A stretch of 64,000 nt of DNA from Novosphingobium olei (GCF_012927405.1 NZ_JABBGM010000002.1:124001-188000), one strand, 5' to 3'. Shown: positions 27,625 to 37,544, numbered from the stretch's first letter. Translations and numbers: made by a program. The notes: generated by a model from the letters alone, not told the origin.

Positions 27625-28870
27625 CCGGGCCAACTCCTAGCCAGGTGAGCCGGCGCCACACCGCTTCGAGCGGCCCCTGCCGGTAACGCGCAAGCCACCG
27701 GCGCGGCCAGGCGAGCATCGCCAGCCAGCCCAGTAGAACGAAGGCGGGCAGGGCACCCCTCGGCAAAGATCGCGAAAGGTCAAGCCCCCATCCGGCGAAC
27801 AGCGCGGACATCAGCACCGTCGTGCCGAGGTAGTTGGTGAACGCGCAGCGGCCCGCAAGCATGATCCGCCGCGCGAACGCCGCCGTTTCGACACGCGGCC
27901 AGATCAGCATCAGCAAGGCGGCATAGCCCATCGCCATCAGCAGGTGGGGCAGGGCCGACAGGTTGCCCAGCGCCGCGAACATGGCGCGGGGCGGAAAGCC
28001 GTGGCGCCACAGCCAGCCGAGCAATGCCAGCGTCATCGCTGCGCCAGTACCGGTCCCCAGGATCGCGAGGCGGCGCATGGCCTTGACCGGCCACGCACCC
28101 GCGAAGAAGCCGCTCATCTGCAGCGCCATGCCCACCAGCATCAGCGGGAAGGTTTCGGTCACCGTTGCCAGCAGCGTTTCGAATGGCAGGAAGGGTGCAG
28201 TTGTCAGGCGCAGGCGGATCGCCTCGAAAAATCCTGCATGCAAGATCCTGAGATCAGCCGTCACAGACGCGGCAATTCGGACCATCATGCCGGCCTGATC
28301 CGCCATGTCGGCCGCGCCCGCCTGACCGGCAAGCACGCGCTGCTCCGCCGCAATCCCCTGCAATTCGCCAATCGCGCCGACGCCGTGGCTCATGAAATAG
28401 ATGGCAAGGCCCAGCGCTGCGAGCGTGGTCGGCGCAAGACGGCGCAGCGCCAGCGCCCCGAAGCCGCACAGTGCATAGGGAAACAGGATGTCACCCCACC
28501 ACAGCAGCAGATAGTGCAGGTATCCGGCAAGGGCGAGCCAGAAGAGGCGCCTCGCCTGCATCCATTCGGGCTGCAAGCCCCGCCGCCCGACCATGTCACA
28601 GAACAGGGCGAGGCTGGCGCCGAACAGCAACGTGAACAGGACGCGCATCTTGCCCTCGAACACCACGAAGGCGAATGCGAACCACGCGGTGCCGGCGGCA
28701 TCCGACGGGCCGATGCGCGGGCTGAAGGTGGCCAGCGTGGGGCCCCAGAAACCCGTCACGTTGATTGCCAGGATGCCGAGGATGGCGACACCCCGGACGA
28801 AGTCTAGTGCTTCGATCCGGTCAGTCCCGGCAGGAGGCGTAGCGTGAAGAGACGCTGATGGCGCGGTCAA
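27584..28870 (-). CDS. DUF418 polytopic membrane protein
   Basis: 428-aa inner-membrane protein with about ten hydrophobic segments. The N-terminal motif RIEALDFVRGVAILGILAIN and the C-terminal region (CAFTNYLGTTVLMSALFAGW, then LRRLAPTTLAAL earlier) match the DUF418/YeiB-like family. The biochemical role of this family is unknown; it resembles acyltransferase-3-like membrane proteins. It lies 4 bp after the SPOR/Sel1 gene and overlaps the convergent protease gene at its 3' end. Confidence 0.85.
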   Translation of the reverse strand: MTAPSASLHATPPAGTDRIEALDFVRGVAILGILAINVTGFWGPTLATFSPRIGPSDAAGTAWFAFAFVVFEGKMRVLFTLLFGASLALFCDMVGRRGLQPEWMQARRLFWLALAGYLHYLLLWWGDILFPYALCGFGALALRRLAPTTLAALGLAIYFMSHGVGAIGELQGIAAEQRVLAGQAGAADMADQAGMMVRIAASVTADLRILHAGFFEAIRLRLTTAPFLPFETLLATVTETFPLMLVGMALQMSGFFAGAWPVKAMRRLAILGTGTGAAMTLALLGWLWRHGFPPRAMFAALGNLSALPHLLMAMGYAALLMLIWPRVETAAFARRIMLAGRCAFTNYLGTTVLMSALFAGWGLDLSRSLPRGALPAFVLLGWLAMLAWPRRWLARYRQGPLEAVWRRLTWLGVGPVSPEPKPPVHDAA

Positions 28871-28874
28871 GCGC

Positions 28875-30023
28875 TCAGGGTTTCGTGACGAGGCAGGCGA
28901 TGCCCGCCGCCTTCAGCCCGCCACAGGCGCGCGTCGCGTCGGCTTCGCTGGCATAGCCGCCGGCCTGCAGGCGCGTGATGCCTTGCGCCGAAAGGTCGAT
29001 GCGGGCGTGGCCGGCGATTTCCGGCCGCAGCCGCGCCTTGGCCCACAACGCATCGGCGTTGGCCTTTGTGGCGAAGGCGCCCAGCTGGACGCGCCACGGA
29101 CCCGCGGCCGGGATCGGCCTTGCCGAAGATGGGGCAGATGGCGTGGAAGTGGCGCTGGCAGGAGCCGTTGCGGGCTTGGGGCCGCGCGAAGACCGCGGCG
29201 GAAGCGTGACCGCGCCGGCATAGTCGGCGCCTGCGCTCACGGGACGGGTCGGATCGCTTTCGTAAGCCGGCACGCCTGCTGCCTGTCCGACCACGCGCAC
29301 TGGCCGTGGCGGCACGGGCGCAGGGGTGGGCGGCGATGGCGGCTGGAGTTGCGGCTGGGTCTGGGGCTGGCGCTGGCTTTGGGCGACGGCCGCTTCCTGC
29401 ACGGCAAGGCCTCTCGCCGTGCCCAGGTCGGCGCCGCCAAGCTGGGTGGCGCGGGCGCGCTCTTCGCGCTGCTGCAATTCGCCGGCTAGCGCGATGCCGC
29501 GCTGGCGCTGGTCGAGCGGGATCGTCTGGTTCATCGTCGCAAGGCCCGACAGCGCCTGCGGCAGGCCGCTCGCCGCCGCGCGCGTCAGCAAAGCATAGGC
29601 ACGGACCCAGTCGCGAGGTGCGAAGTCGCCGTTGAAGGCCGCCACGCCGACCAGGTATTGCGCTCTCGGCTCGCCCCGTTCGGCCGATTGTTCAAGCCAG
29701 GGCATCGCGTCCTTCTGGCGACCTGCCTGGAACACCAGAAGGCCATAGTTGTCCGCCGCGCGGGCATGGCCCTGTTCGGCCGCGGCGCGGTAGAACTGCT
29801 CGGCCTTGGCGAGATCGGGCGCAACTCCGCGCCCCAGCTTGTAGGCCTGCGCCATGTCGAACTGCGCGTCCGGATCGCCCTTGGCCGCCGGGCCCTGCCA
29901 TTCCTTGACGGCACGCGCGTAATCGCCCTTGGTCCAGGCCTCGACTCCGGCACGGACGTCGGCAAATGCAGGCGCGGCCAGCAGCATGGCCGGCAGGGCG
30001 AGAATGATGACCGGTCGGCGCAT
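28875..30023 (-). CDS. Periplasmic Sel1-repeat and SPOR-domain protein
   Basis: 382 aa from the ATG at 30023, with a signal peptide (RRPVIILALPAMLLAAPAFA). About five Sel1-like/TPR helical repeats follow (for example AQFDMAQAYKLGRGVAPDLA). Then come a Gln/Pro-rich linker and a C-terminal SPOR domain (WRVQLGAFATKANADALWAK) that would bind denuded peptidoglycan at division sites. The frame is open to 30119, but that would bury the signal. It is divergent from the ParA-like gene, whose neighbour at 31559 has a second SPOR domain. Confidence 0.87.
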   Translation of the reverse strand: MRRPVIILALPAMLLAAPAFADVRAGVEAWTKGDYARAVKEWQGPAAKGDPDAQFDMAQAYKLGRGVAPDLAKAEQFYRAAAEQGHARAADNYGLLVFQAGRQKDAMPWLEQSAERGEPRAQYLVGVAAFNGDFAPRDWVRAYALLTRAAASGLPQALSGLATMNQTIPLDQRQRGIALAGELQQREERARATQLGGADLGTARGLAVQEAAVAQSQRQPQTQPQLQPPSPPTPAPVPPRPVRVVGQAAGVPAYESDPTRPVSAGADYAGAVTLPPRSSRGPKPATAPASATSTPSAPSSARPIPAAGPWRVQLGAFATKANADALWAKARLRPEIAGHARIDLSAQGITRLQAGGYASEADATRACGGLKAAGIACLVTKP

Positions 30024-30150
30024 GGATCGAGGCTTTCCCTTGTCTAGCCGCCAATAAAGCACAAGCGTTACAATAGCAGACATAGTCAACAAGGCATTAG
30101 CAAAGGCTTGACGACGCAAGCCCTGTCCCGGTTCGGGTCACGCAAGGGCG

Positions 30151-30165
30151 TTAACCAATATTTTA
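30151..30165. promoter_or_regulatory. Possible CtrA-type box upstream of the ParA-like gene
   Basis: TTAA-N7-TTTA differs at one base from the alphaproteobacterial CtrA consensus TTAA-N7-TTAA. It lies about 60 bp before the ParA-like start in a locally A/T-rich stretch. Such sequences also occur by chance; chpT of the CtrA phosphorelay is in this window but ctrA is not. Confidence 0.25.
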
Positions 30166-30220
30166 GGCAGTTTTGCGATTCCTACCGGCGAACCTGTTCC
30201 AAGGCTTCCAGGGGGATACG

Positions 30221-30955
30221 TTGCGCGTACTGGCATTGGCATCGCAGAAGGGTGGGTCCGGCAAGACGACCTTGTCCGGTCATCTCGCCGTTCAGGCCCA
30301 ACGCGCGGGCGCCGGCCCGGTTGTCCTGATCGACATCGATCCGCAAGGGTCGCTGTCGGACTGGTGGAACGAGCGCGAGGCGGAGTATCCCGCTTTTGCC
30401 CAGACCACCGTTTCGCGACTGGCTGCCGATCTGGCCATCCTGCGCCAGCAGGGCTTCAAGCTGGCCGTGATCGACACGCCGCCGGCGATCACCATGGCGA
30501 TCCAGTCGGTCATTTCGGTTGCCGAACTCGTCGTCGTTCCCACGCGCCCCAGCCCGCATGATCTGCGCGCCGTCGGCGCCACCGTCGATCTGTGCGAGCG
30601 GGCGGGCAAGCCGCTGATCTTCGTAGTAAACGCGGCAACGCCGAATGCGCGGATCACCGCCGAGGCCGCCGTCGCGCTTTCGCAGCACGGCACCGTGGCG
30701 CCGGTGACGCTGCACCATCGCACCGACTTTGCCTCGTCGATGATCGACGGGCGCACGGTCATGGAAACCGATCCGCGCGGCAAGTCCGCGTACGAAGTCA
30801 CCCAGCTGTGGACTTATGTGTCCGAGCGGCTCGAAAAGAACTTCCGCCGCACCGTGTTCGCCGTGCCGCAGCCTGCCGCGTCCGCCGCGCCGCTGTCGCT
30901 TGCCGGTGCCCCGCGCCCTGCCGGTGGCTTCGGTCGCCGCGTGATCGGCTCGTGA
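30221..30955 (+). CDS. ParA-family ATPase
   Basis: Deviant Walker-type ATPase of 244 aa, a spatial-positioning protein. The P-loop KGGSGKTT has both the signature Lys10 and the catalytic Lys15; IDIDPQGSLSDWW and AVIDTPPA follow as Walker A' and B. I chose the TTG at 30221, preceded by AGGGGGA; the frame is open to 30173. It is not next to a canonical parB with parS sites. The following genes encode an RHH protein and a TPR/SPOR lipoprotein, so it may position a cell-envelope or division factor rather than the chromosome. Confidence 0.88.
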   Translation: MRVLALASQKGGSGKTTLSGHLAVQAQRAGAGPVVLIDIDPQGSLSDWWNEREAEYPAFAQTTVSRLAADLAILRQQGFKLAVIDTPPAITMAIQSVISVAELVVVPTRPSPHDLRAVGATVDLCERAGKPLIFVVNAATPNARITAEAAVALSQHGTVAPVTLHHRTDFASSMIDGRTVMETDPRGKSAYEVTQLWTYVSERLEKNFRRTVFAVPQPAASAAPLSLAGAPRPAGGFGRRVIGS

Positions 30956-30969
30956 CGGAGGAAACCGAC

Positions 30970-31539
30970 ATGGCCGAACCTCGCCCCGTCGCCTCGCTCA
31001 CTGCGGGGCTCCTCGCGCGCAAGGGCACCGCTCGCCCGGCGATGCGCCCGCAACTCCATTCCTTCGGCTTCGATGAAAGCCCCCGCCTGCCGCCCGTCCA
31101 CAACGACGCTTTTTCGCCCGAAGACGATCTGGGCTGGAACGACATGGGCGAAGACAGCGCACCGGCGGAGATCCCCGGCGGCGTCGTTGCCATCACCCCG
31201 CACACGCCGGTGGCCGACGAAGCACCGCAACCCGAAGTGCTGCGCCAGATCGATTCGCTGGTCGACGTCATCACCCGCAAGGCCGCGATGGACGCGCGCG
31301 TCGCCGCGGCCGAGGCGCAGGCCATGCCACGCCCGTCGCGCCGCAAGGGTGAAGCACTGAAGGAAGGCCGCAAGGCGGCGTTTACCCTGCGCCTAGATGC
31401 CGAACGCCACCTGCGCCTGCGCATCGCCGCCGCGATCGAAAGCCGCAGCGCACAAGCGGTCGTCGCAGAGGCGCTCGACCATTTTCTTAACGCCATTCCG
31501 GGCATGGACGACCTTGCTCGTCGTGCGCGCGACCAGTGA
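30970..31539 (+). CDS. Putative ribbon-helix-helix partner of the ParA-like ATPase
   Basis: 189 aa. The first 110 residues are Pro/Asp/Glu-rich and probably disordered. The C-terminus (about residues 135-180: KAAFTLRLDAERHLRLRIAA, then SAQAVVAEALDHFLNAI) has the strand-helix-helix pattern of RHH DNA-binding proteins. GGAGG lies before the ATG, 14 bp after the ParA-like stop. A role as ParB-like adaptor is inference from architecture and pairing. Confidence 0.65.
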   Translation: MAEPRPVASLTAGLLARKGTARPAMRPQLHSFGFDESPRLPPVHNDAFSPEDDLGWNDMGEDSAPAEIPGGVVAITPHTPVADEAPQPEVLRQIDSLVDVITRKAAMDARVAAAEAQAMPRPSRRKGEALKEGRKAAFTLRLDAERHLRLRIAAAIESRSAQAVVAEALDHFLNAIPGMDDLARRARDQ

Positions 31540-31558
31540 ACCTCGGGGAACAGACGTC

Positions 31559-32884
31559 ATGACCCTCCGCGCCGATACGAAACGCCTTGTGACCGTTCGG
31601 GTGGCCCTGTCACTTTCGACGATCGTTGCTGCCGGCTTGCTTGCCGGGTGCACCTCCGGTCCGCATCCGTCGCGGCTCGCTGCCGGCGCGGAAGCGGCGG
31701 CCGTTGCCGGAAAGGCGGACAAGGGCGTATCGCTAGCGGAACAGGCCGTGCTGGCCGACCCGCGGAACCCTGCCTATCGCACCCTGCTCGGCAATGCCTA
31801 TCTGCGCGCCGGCCGGTTCGAATCGGCTCGCCAGGCGTTCGATGAATCGATGCAGCTTGGCGAAGACAGCGGCAAGGCCGCGCTCAGCCTGGCGCTGGCA
31901 GACATCGCGCTGGGCCGCTTCGATACCGCCGCCGACACGCTGGAAGCCTATCGCGCGGCGATCCCGGCTTCGGACTACGGTCTCGCCATGGCGATGAGCG
32001 GCCGCACCGTGCAGGGCGTCAGCGTCCTGGTGGGAGCCATCAGAGGGGGCGATAATTCGCCGAAGATGCGCCAGAACCTTGCCTTCGCCTATGCGCTGGC
32101 CGGACAATGGCGCGAAGCCCGCGTGATGGCGGCGCAGGACCTTTCGGCCGATCAGCTCGATGCGCGCATGCAGCAGTGGCTGCTCACGGCGGGCCCGCGC
32201 GAAACGCGCACCCGGGTCGCCACGCTGCTCGGTGCGCCGGTCCGCGCCGATGCCGGCCAGCCGCAGGCGCTGGCGCTGGCCAATTTCCCGGATGCGACGG
32301 GCGCGCGTCAGGCCGACGCCACCCCGAACACTCCTGCCGCGACCGCCCCTGAGGTCGCGCCCCAGCTCGCGCAGGCCGCGGCGCAGGAACTGCCAGCCCT
32401 GCCTTCGGGCGAGTCGGCGAAGGCAACCCCCGTCACTGCCCCCGCGCCGACGATCGCGGATGCCAGCCGCACGCCGTCGATGCTCCTTGCCGCCATCGAT
32501 GCCCCGCAGCCGCGCTCGGCCTACCGTGTGGTGGGTGCCAACGTAGCGCACAAGCCGTCGGTGATCGCGCGCGCGCCGCTGTCGGGCGGGACTCACCTTG
32601 TACAGTTGGGCGCGTTCTCAACCTCGGAAGGAGCGCAGCGCGCCTGGCGCCACTTCGTCGCGAAGAACCCCGCGCTCGGCGCACACAAGCCGGTGATCGC
32701 GCAGGTGACCGTCAACGGGCGTCAATTCTGGCGCGTCCAGGCTGCCGGCTTCCAGGGCTATGCCCGTGCCAGCGCGCTCTGCGGCAGCGTGAAGGCCAAG
32801 GGCGGATCGTGCCTGGTGATGGCCAGCGCAGCGCGCAGCGGTCCCGCACCGATGTCGGAAACGAGATTTGCCCGCCGGCGCTGA
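31559..32884 (+). CDS. TPR and SPOR domain lipoprotein
   Basis: 441 aa from the ATG at 31559. A signal peptide ends in the lipobox LLAGC (Cys31), so it is lipid-anchored. TPR helices follow (NPAYRTLLGNAYLRAGRFES, then SLALADIALGRFDTAADTLE). A long Ala/Pro linker and a C-terminal SPOR domain (THLVQLGAFSTSEGAQRAWR) complete it. It is third in the ParA-RHH group, followed by a strong terminator. Confidence 0.88.
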   Translation: MTLRADTKRLVTVRVALSLSTIVAAGLLAGCTSGPHPSRLAAGAEAAAVAGKADKGVSLAEQAVLADPRNPAYRTLLGNAYLRAGRFESARQAFDESMQLGEDSGKAALSLALADIALGRFDTAADTLEAYRAAIPASDYGLAMAMSGRTVQGVSVLVGAIRGGDNSPKMRQNLAFAYALAGQWREARVMAAQDLSADQLDARMQQWLLTAGPRETRTRVATLLGAPVRADAGQPQALALANFPDATGARQADATPNTPAATAPEVAPQLAQAAAQELPALPSGESAKATPVTAPAPTIADASRTPSMLLAAIDAPQPRSAYRVVGANVAHKPSVIARAPLSGGTHLVQLGAFSTSEGAQRAWRHFVAKNPALGAHKPVIAQVTVNGRQFWRVQAAGFQGYARASALCGSVKAKGGSCLVMASAARSGPAPMSETRFARRR

Positions 32885-32921
32885 GCCGACGGTCTGGATT
32901 ACCCCCTGAAATGAACCAACT

Positions 32922-32953
32922 GGGGCCGGGCGAGATCGTCCGGCCCCGTTTTT
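32922..32953 (+). terminator. Intrinsic terminator after the ParA-RHH-SPOR group
   Basis: GGGGCCGG (32922-32929) and CCGGCCCC (32940-32947) form an 8-bp GC stem with a 10-nt loop, followed by GTTTTTG. It ends the plus-strand group before the convergent pyrC'. Confidence 0.85.
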
Positions 32954-32965
32954 GTCGGCGCATGG

Positions 32966-34198
32966 TCAGTCGACCCGGCTTCCGCCCTTGAACAGGGCGA
33001 CCACGCGTCCTTCCACCGGGCGGCGATCGAACGGGGTGTTGCCCGCAGCCGCCGCCATCTTGTCCGAATCGACGATCCATGGACGGACCGGATCGACCAA
33101 CGCGATGTCGGCCTGCGCGCCAGCGCACAGCACTCCGGCATCGACGCCGAGCAGCGTGGCCGGACTGCGCGCCAGCAGGGCGAAGGCGCGCGCCATGTCG
33201 ATATGGCCATCGCGCACCAGCGTCAGCGTCAGCGGCAGCAGCGTCTCGGCGCCCGCCATGCCTGGCTCGGCATCGCTGAACGGCAGGCGCTTGTCCTCCG
33301 CCCCGCGCGGATCGTGGCCCGAACCGATCACGTCGATAGTCCCGTCGGCAATCGCCGCGATCACGGCCTTGCGGTCGGCGTCGCTGCGCAGCGGCGGGGA
33401 CAGGCGGCAGAACGTGCGGAAATTGGCCAGCTCCAGGTCCGAGAGCATGAAGTGGGCCGGCGTCACGCCTGCTGTAACGCGGATGCCCCGGGCCTTGGCC
33501 GCGCGCACCAGATCGAGCGCCCGCGCCGTCGTCACCTGCCGGAAATGCAGCCGCGCGCCGGTCATTTCAGCCAGCGCGATGTCGCGCGCGACGGCCAGCG
33601 CCTCCGCCTCGGCCGGAGCCGACGGCAGGCCCAAGCGCGTCGCCATCTCGCCCGCAGTCGCCACGGCGCTGCCGGTCACCCCGGCATCCTCGGCATGGGT
33701 CACCACGACAAGACCCAGCATCGCGCAATAGGACAGGAGGCGCAGCATCACGCCCGAATCGCCAATCCACTGCCGCCCGGTGGCGACCGCGCGCGCGCCG
33801 GCATCGCGCATCAGCGCGAGTTCGGCGAGGTGCGCACCTTCGAGGCCCACCGTCGCAGCAGCCAGCGGATGCACCCACATGTCCGGCTTGCCCCACTGCG
33901 CCGCAAAGCGCACGCGCGCCGGGTGGTCGAGCGGCGGGCTCTGGTCGGGCATCAGCGCGGCGCGGGTAATGCCGCCGAAGTGGAACGCGGGCTTGTCGAC
34001 CGCGAAGACGCCGAGGTCGACGAGGCCGGGCGCCACCAGCGCACCCCTTGCATCCACGACGTCGTCGCCGTCGTGCGCCTGAACGTCGGGCCCGATGGCG
34101 GCGATCCGCCCGTCGACGCAGCGAATGGCGCCAAGGACCGGTTCGCCTTCGGGCAAGACGAGGCGGCCGCCGATGATGGTGAGCGGGCGCGGGGTCAT
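32966..34198 (-). CDS. pyrC': Dihydroorotase-like protein lacking metal ligands (PyrC'-type)
   Basis: Amidohydrolase-fold protein of 410 aa coupled to aspartate carbamoyltransferase. The fold is recognisable ([50 protein letters not shown]). The HxH motif after the first strand is absent, the carboxylated-Lys site reads ATGRQW, and the later histidine position reads LHFRQVTT. It is therefore probably not catalytic. In Pseudomonas an inactive PyrC' is needed to assemble active ATCase, and the pyrB overlap here (ATGA, 34195-34198) suggests the same role. Confidence 0.85.
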   Translation of the reverse strand: MTPRPLTIIGGRLVLPEGEPVLGAIRCVDGRIAAIGPDVQAHDGDDVVDARGALVAPGLVDLGVFAVDKPAFHFGGITRAALMPDQSPPLDHPARVRFAAQWGKPDMWVHPLAAATVGLEGAHLAELALMRDAGARAVATGRQWIGDSGVMLRLLSYCAMLGLVVVTHAEDAGVTGSAVATAGEMATRLGLPSAPAEAEALAVARDIALAEMTGARLHFRQVTTARALDLVRAAKARGIRVTAGVTPAHFMLSDLELANFRTFCRLSPPLRSDADRKAVIAAIADGTIDVIGSGHDPRGAEDKRLPFSDAEPGMAGAETLLPLTLTLVRDGHIDMARAFALLARSPATLLGVDAGVLCAGAQADIALVDPVRPWIVDSDKMAAAAGNTPFDRRPVEGRVVALFKGGSRVD

Positions 34199-35262
34199 GC
34201 GGCGTCTCCGGAAAGGGCATCCCAGCCAGGAACGCGGCGCGTCCGGCGGGTCAGCACGTCGAGACAGGCCATGCGGATGGCGACGCCACGCTCCACCTGG
34301 TCGGTGATCAGGCTGCGGGTGGGATGGTCGGCAACCTGGCTGTCGATCTCGATGCCGCGGTTCATAGGGCCGGGATGCATGACCAGCGCGGCCGGATCCG
34401 CCTTCGCCAGCCGATCGAGCGTCAGGCCGTAGAGGTAGCGATATTCGCGCGGCGAGGGGATGAACTGGCCCTGCATCCGCTCCTGCTGCAGGCGCAGCAT
34501 CATCACGATCTGTGCACCTTTCAGCGCAGCGTCGAAATCGTGGAACACGCGCACGCCCATGGCCTCGATATCGGCGGGCATCAGCGCCGGCGGGGCGCAA
34601 ACGCTGATATCGGCACCAAGCGCGGTAAGGCTCAGAATATTCGAGCGCGCCACGCGGCTGTGCAGGATATCGCCGCAGATCGTGACCTTCAGCCCGTTTA
34701 GGTCGCTGCCGGGGGCAAGCTTCAGCGCATGGCGCATGGTCAGCGCATCGAGCAGCGCCTGCGTCGGGTGTTCGTGCTGGCCGTCGCCGGCGTTCAGCAC
34801 CGGACAATCCACCTTCTCGGCAATCAGCCGCACCGCGCCCGAGCTGCCGTGGCGGATCACGATGGCGTCGGCGCGCATGGCGTTCAGCGTCATCGCGGTG
34901 TCGATCAGTGTCTCGCCCTTCTTCACGCTGCTGGTGGCGGCATGCATGTTGACGACGTCCGCGCCCAGCCGCTTGCCGGCGATTTCGAAGCTCAGCAACG
35001 TGCGCGTCGAGTTTTCGAAGAAGGCGTTGATGATGGTCAGGCCCGAAAGGACTTCGGCGCGCTTGTGCGACTGACGGTTGAGTTCGACCCACTGCTCGGC
35101 TTCGTCGAGCAGATAGAGGATCTCGTGCCGGGCAAGCTGGGCGATGCCGGTCAGATCGCGGTGCTGGAAGGCGAGGCCGCCCTGCGGATAGCGTCCTTGC
35201 GGGTCCCGATCGACGGGGTTGGGGTTCGATGGTTGCATCGAAGACCACCCGTTAGTCTGCAT
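34195..35262 (-). CDS. pyrB: Aspartate carbamoyltransferase catalytic subunit
   Basis: Second step of de novo pyrimidine synthesis, joining carbamoyl phosphate and aspartate. The carbamoyl-phosphate motif FFENSTRT is at residues 81-88, followed by [16 protein letters not shown] and [14 protein letters not shown]. 355 aa from the ATG at 35262; an in-frame ATG at 35238 (347 aa) is equally possible because neither has a clear ribosome site. It is divergent from sppA and coupled to pyrC'. Confidence 0.95.
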   Translation of the reverse strand: MQTNGWSSMQPSNPNPVDRDPQGRYPQGGLAFQHRDLTGIAQLARHEILYLLDEAEQWVELNRQSHKRAEVLSGLTIINAFFENSTRTLLSFEIAGKRLGADVVNMHAATSSVKKGETLIDTAMTLNAMRADAIVIRHGSSGAVRLIAEKVDCPVLNAGDGQHEHPTQALLDALTMRHALKLAPGSDLNGLKVTICGDILHSRVARSNILSLTALGADISVCAPPALMPADIEAMGVRVFHDFDAALKGAQIVMMLRLQQERMQGQFIPSPREYRYLYGLTLDRLAKADPAALVMHPGPMNRGIEIDSQVADHPTRSLITDQVERGVAIRMACLDVLTRRTRRVPGWDALSGDAA

Positions 35263-35322
35263 AGTGTCTGCACTCAAGGGTTCGGGGTGGCAAGTTGCCG
35301 CGCAGGCCCGTAGATATCCCCC

Positions 35323-37209
35323 ATGAACTTTGCCCGCTCGGTCTGGAAGATCCTTGTCGCCATCAAGGACGGCCTCGTCCTCGTGTTCCTGCTCCTGTTC
35401 TTCTGGGCGCTCTATGCGGTGCTGACGATGCGCCCGACAGCGGGGATGGTCCGCGACGGCGCGCTCTACGTAACGCTCGATGGACCGGTGGTGGAAGAAA
35501 AGGCGCGGCTCGACCCGACCGCGCTGCTGCTTTCGCGCCAGGCGCCCCAGCACGAAGTGCAGACCCGCGATCTGGCGCAGGCCATCGAATCGGCGGCGGA
35601 TGACAGCCGGATCAAGGCCGTCGTGCTCGATCTCGAAGATTTCCCCGGCGGCAGCCAGGTGGCGATGGAGCGCATCGGTGCAGCGATGGACAAGGTCCGC
35701 GCGGCCAGGAAGCCGGTGCTGGTGCGCGCCATGCTCTATACCGACGATGCGGCCCTGCTCGCCGCTCATGCAAGCGAGGCGTGGGTCGATCCGGTCGGTG
35801 GACTGGTCCTTACCGGGCCCGGCGGCACGCAGCTCTACTACAAGACGCTGCTCGACAAGCTGCAGGTGAAGGCACACGTCTTCAAGGTCGGCACCTACAA
35901 GAGCGCGGTCGAGCCCTATATCCGCGCCGATGCCTCGCCCGAAGCCAAGCAGAACCTGCAGGCCCTGCTCGGGTCGCTGTGGGAAGACTGGCAGGCGAAC
36001 GTCAAGCGCGCCCGCCCCAAGGCTGACATCGCGGCGATCACCAGCGATCCGGTGAAGTGGCTCGAAGCCTCGAACGGCGATGCGGCGCAGGCGGCGGTAC
36101 GCTCCGGCCTGATCGACCACATCGGCGACAAGGTGGCTTTCGGCCGCCACGTGGCCGAAATCGTCGGCGCCGATCCGGCAGGCCCGGACGGCGCATTCCG
36201 TTCTACCGGGCTTTCGACGTACCTCGCCGATCGACCTGCGCCGTCCTCGGGCGATGCGATTGCCGTCGTCACGATCGCGGGCGACATAGTCGATGGCAAC
36301 GCGGGCCCGGGCGCTGCGGGGGGTGACCGCATTGCCGACCTGATCGACCAGGCGGCGTCCTCCGGCAACTATTCGGCGCTGGTGGTCAGGGTCGATTCGC
36401 CCGGCGGCTCAGTGCCTGCGGCCGAGCGCATTCGCGCTGCCATCGAGCGGATGAAGGCCCGCAAGATTCCGGTCGTGGTGTCGATGGGAAGTCTTGCCGC
36501 CAGCGGTGGCTACTGGGTTTCGACTCCGGCTGACCGCATTTTCGCCGAACCGGCGACGATCACCGGCTCGATCGGCGTGTTCGCGGTGATACCGACGTTC
36601 GAAGGCGCACTGGACAAGCTCGGCGTCACCACCGATGGCGTCCGCACCACACCGCTGTCCGGCCAGCCCGACGTCCTTGGCGGGCTCAACCCGCAGATCG
36701 AAGCGGTTACCCAGAGCGAGATCGACGGGATCTACACCCGCTTCCTCGGCCTGGTCGGCAAGTCGCGCGGCAAGACCAGCGACCAGGTGGATGCCATCGC
36801 GCAAGGGCGCGTGTGGGACGGGGGCACCGCGCGCCAGATCGGTCTTGTCGATCAGTTCGGCGGCGTGGAAGACGCGCTCGCCTACGCAGCCTCGAAGGCC
36901 GGCGCAAAGCAATGGCATGCGGTTTGGCTGGGGGCGAGCAGCGATACCTTCGATAGCGTGATCGAACAGATCATGGGATCGAGCGCCGATCAGGGCGATG
37001 GTCAAGCAGGCGCGCGGGACATTGCCGGGCTGGTTTCGCGTCGGCAGGGCCAGCTTGCCAGCCGCCTGCTCGCCGATCTCGATCGCCTGACAAGCGGTGT
37101 CGGTGCACAGGTCTATTGTGTCGAATGCGCCGGCTTTTCCGCGCCGGCGCAGGCCAACCAAGAGCAGGCAGGGATCTGGAAAACCCTGCTGCTCAGGCTG
37201 CTTGGCTGA
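35323..37209 (+). CDS. sppA: Signal peptide peptidase SppA, 67-kDa type
   Basis: Inner-membrane serine protease that degrades cleaved signal peptides. 628 aa with an N-terminal membrane segment ([18 protein letters not shown]) and two tandem Clp/crotonase-like domains. The catalytic Lys193 lies in [14 protein letters not shown] and Ser394 in [13 protein letters not shown], the Ser/Lys dyad split between the two domains as in E. coli SppA. It has its own promoter region of about 60 bp shared with pyrB. Confidence 0.95.
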   Translation: MNFARSVWKILVAIKDGLVLVFLLLFFWALYAVLTMRPTAGMVRDGALYVTLDGPVVEEKARLDPTALLLSRQAPQHEVQTRDLAQAIESAADDSRIKAVVLDLEDFPGGSQVAMERIGAAMDKVRAARKPVLVRAMLYTDDAALLAAHASEAWVDPVGGLVLTGPGGTQLYYKTLLDKLQVKAHVFKVGTYKSAVEPYIRADASPEAKQNLQALLGSLWEDWQANVKRARPKADIAAITSDPVKWLEASNGDAAQAAVRSGLIDHIGDKVAFGRHVAEIVGADPAGPDGAFRSTGLSTYLADRPAPSSGDAIAVVTIAGDIVDGNAGPGAAGGDRIADLIDQAASSGNYSALVVRVDSPGGSVPAAERIRAAIERMKARKIPVVVSMGSLAASGGYWVSTPADRIFAEPATITGSIGVFAVIPTFEGALDKLGVTTDGVRTTPLSGQPDVLGGLNPQIEAVTQSEIDGIYTRFLGLVGKSRGKTSDQVDAIAQGRVWDGGTARQIGLVDQFGGVEDALAYAASKAGAKQWHAVWLGASSDTFDSVIEQIMGSSADQGDGQAGARDIAGLVSRRQGQLASRLLADLDRLTSGVGAQVYCVECAGFSAPAQANQEQAGIWKTLLLRLLG

Positions 37210-37214
37210 AAGGG

Positions 37215-37391
37215 TCAGTCGGGCGGGGGCGCTTCGACCGGCGTGCCCGGCTCGATGATATCGGGCTGCGGCGGGCTGATCTCGTCGGGTTGTCCGGCCG
37301 GATCTTCCTGCGGGGTTGGCGAGGCAGGGGTTTCGGGCGGCGATTGCGGCTCGATGCGGTCAGGCTTCGGCGCGTCGGGTTGGCTGGCCAT
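37215..37391 (-). CDS. Short proline-rich protein of unknown function
   Basis: 58 aa from the ATG at 37391. Nearly all Pro, Asp, Glu, Gln and Ser, with recurring PD-x-I-x-P units (PDRIEPQSPPETP, PDEISPPQPDIIEP). No membrane segment or signal is visible, and it is probably disordered. It is convergent with sppA, 5 bp from its stop. It may be real because the repeat pattern is regular, but no family is assigned. Confidence 0.5.
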   Translation of the reverse strand: MASQPDAPKPDRIEPQSPPETPASPTPQEDPAGQPDEISPPQPDIIEPGTPVEAPPPD

Positions 37392-37544
37392 CTTCTCGGT
37401 GATCCTCGGCTCGTGTGAAGACCTGCAACGGGGGCGAGGATAGCATGGTTCCGCCCCGGCACGACACGCCAAAGGCATGCTATCCATGGGTGCTTGCCCT
37501 TTGCGTGTGCCTGCGATAGGGGCACCGCTCGCTTTTCGCCGGAT

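Noticed and set aside
34199..35248. Extension of pyrC' into a 760-aa protein
   Set aside because: The extra part is pyrB read in another frame; the ATGA junction at 34195-34198 marks the real start.
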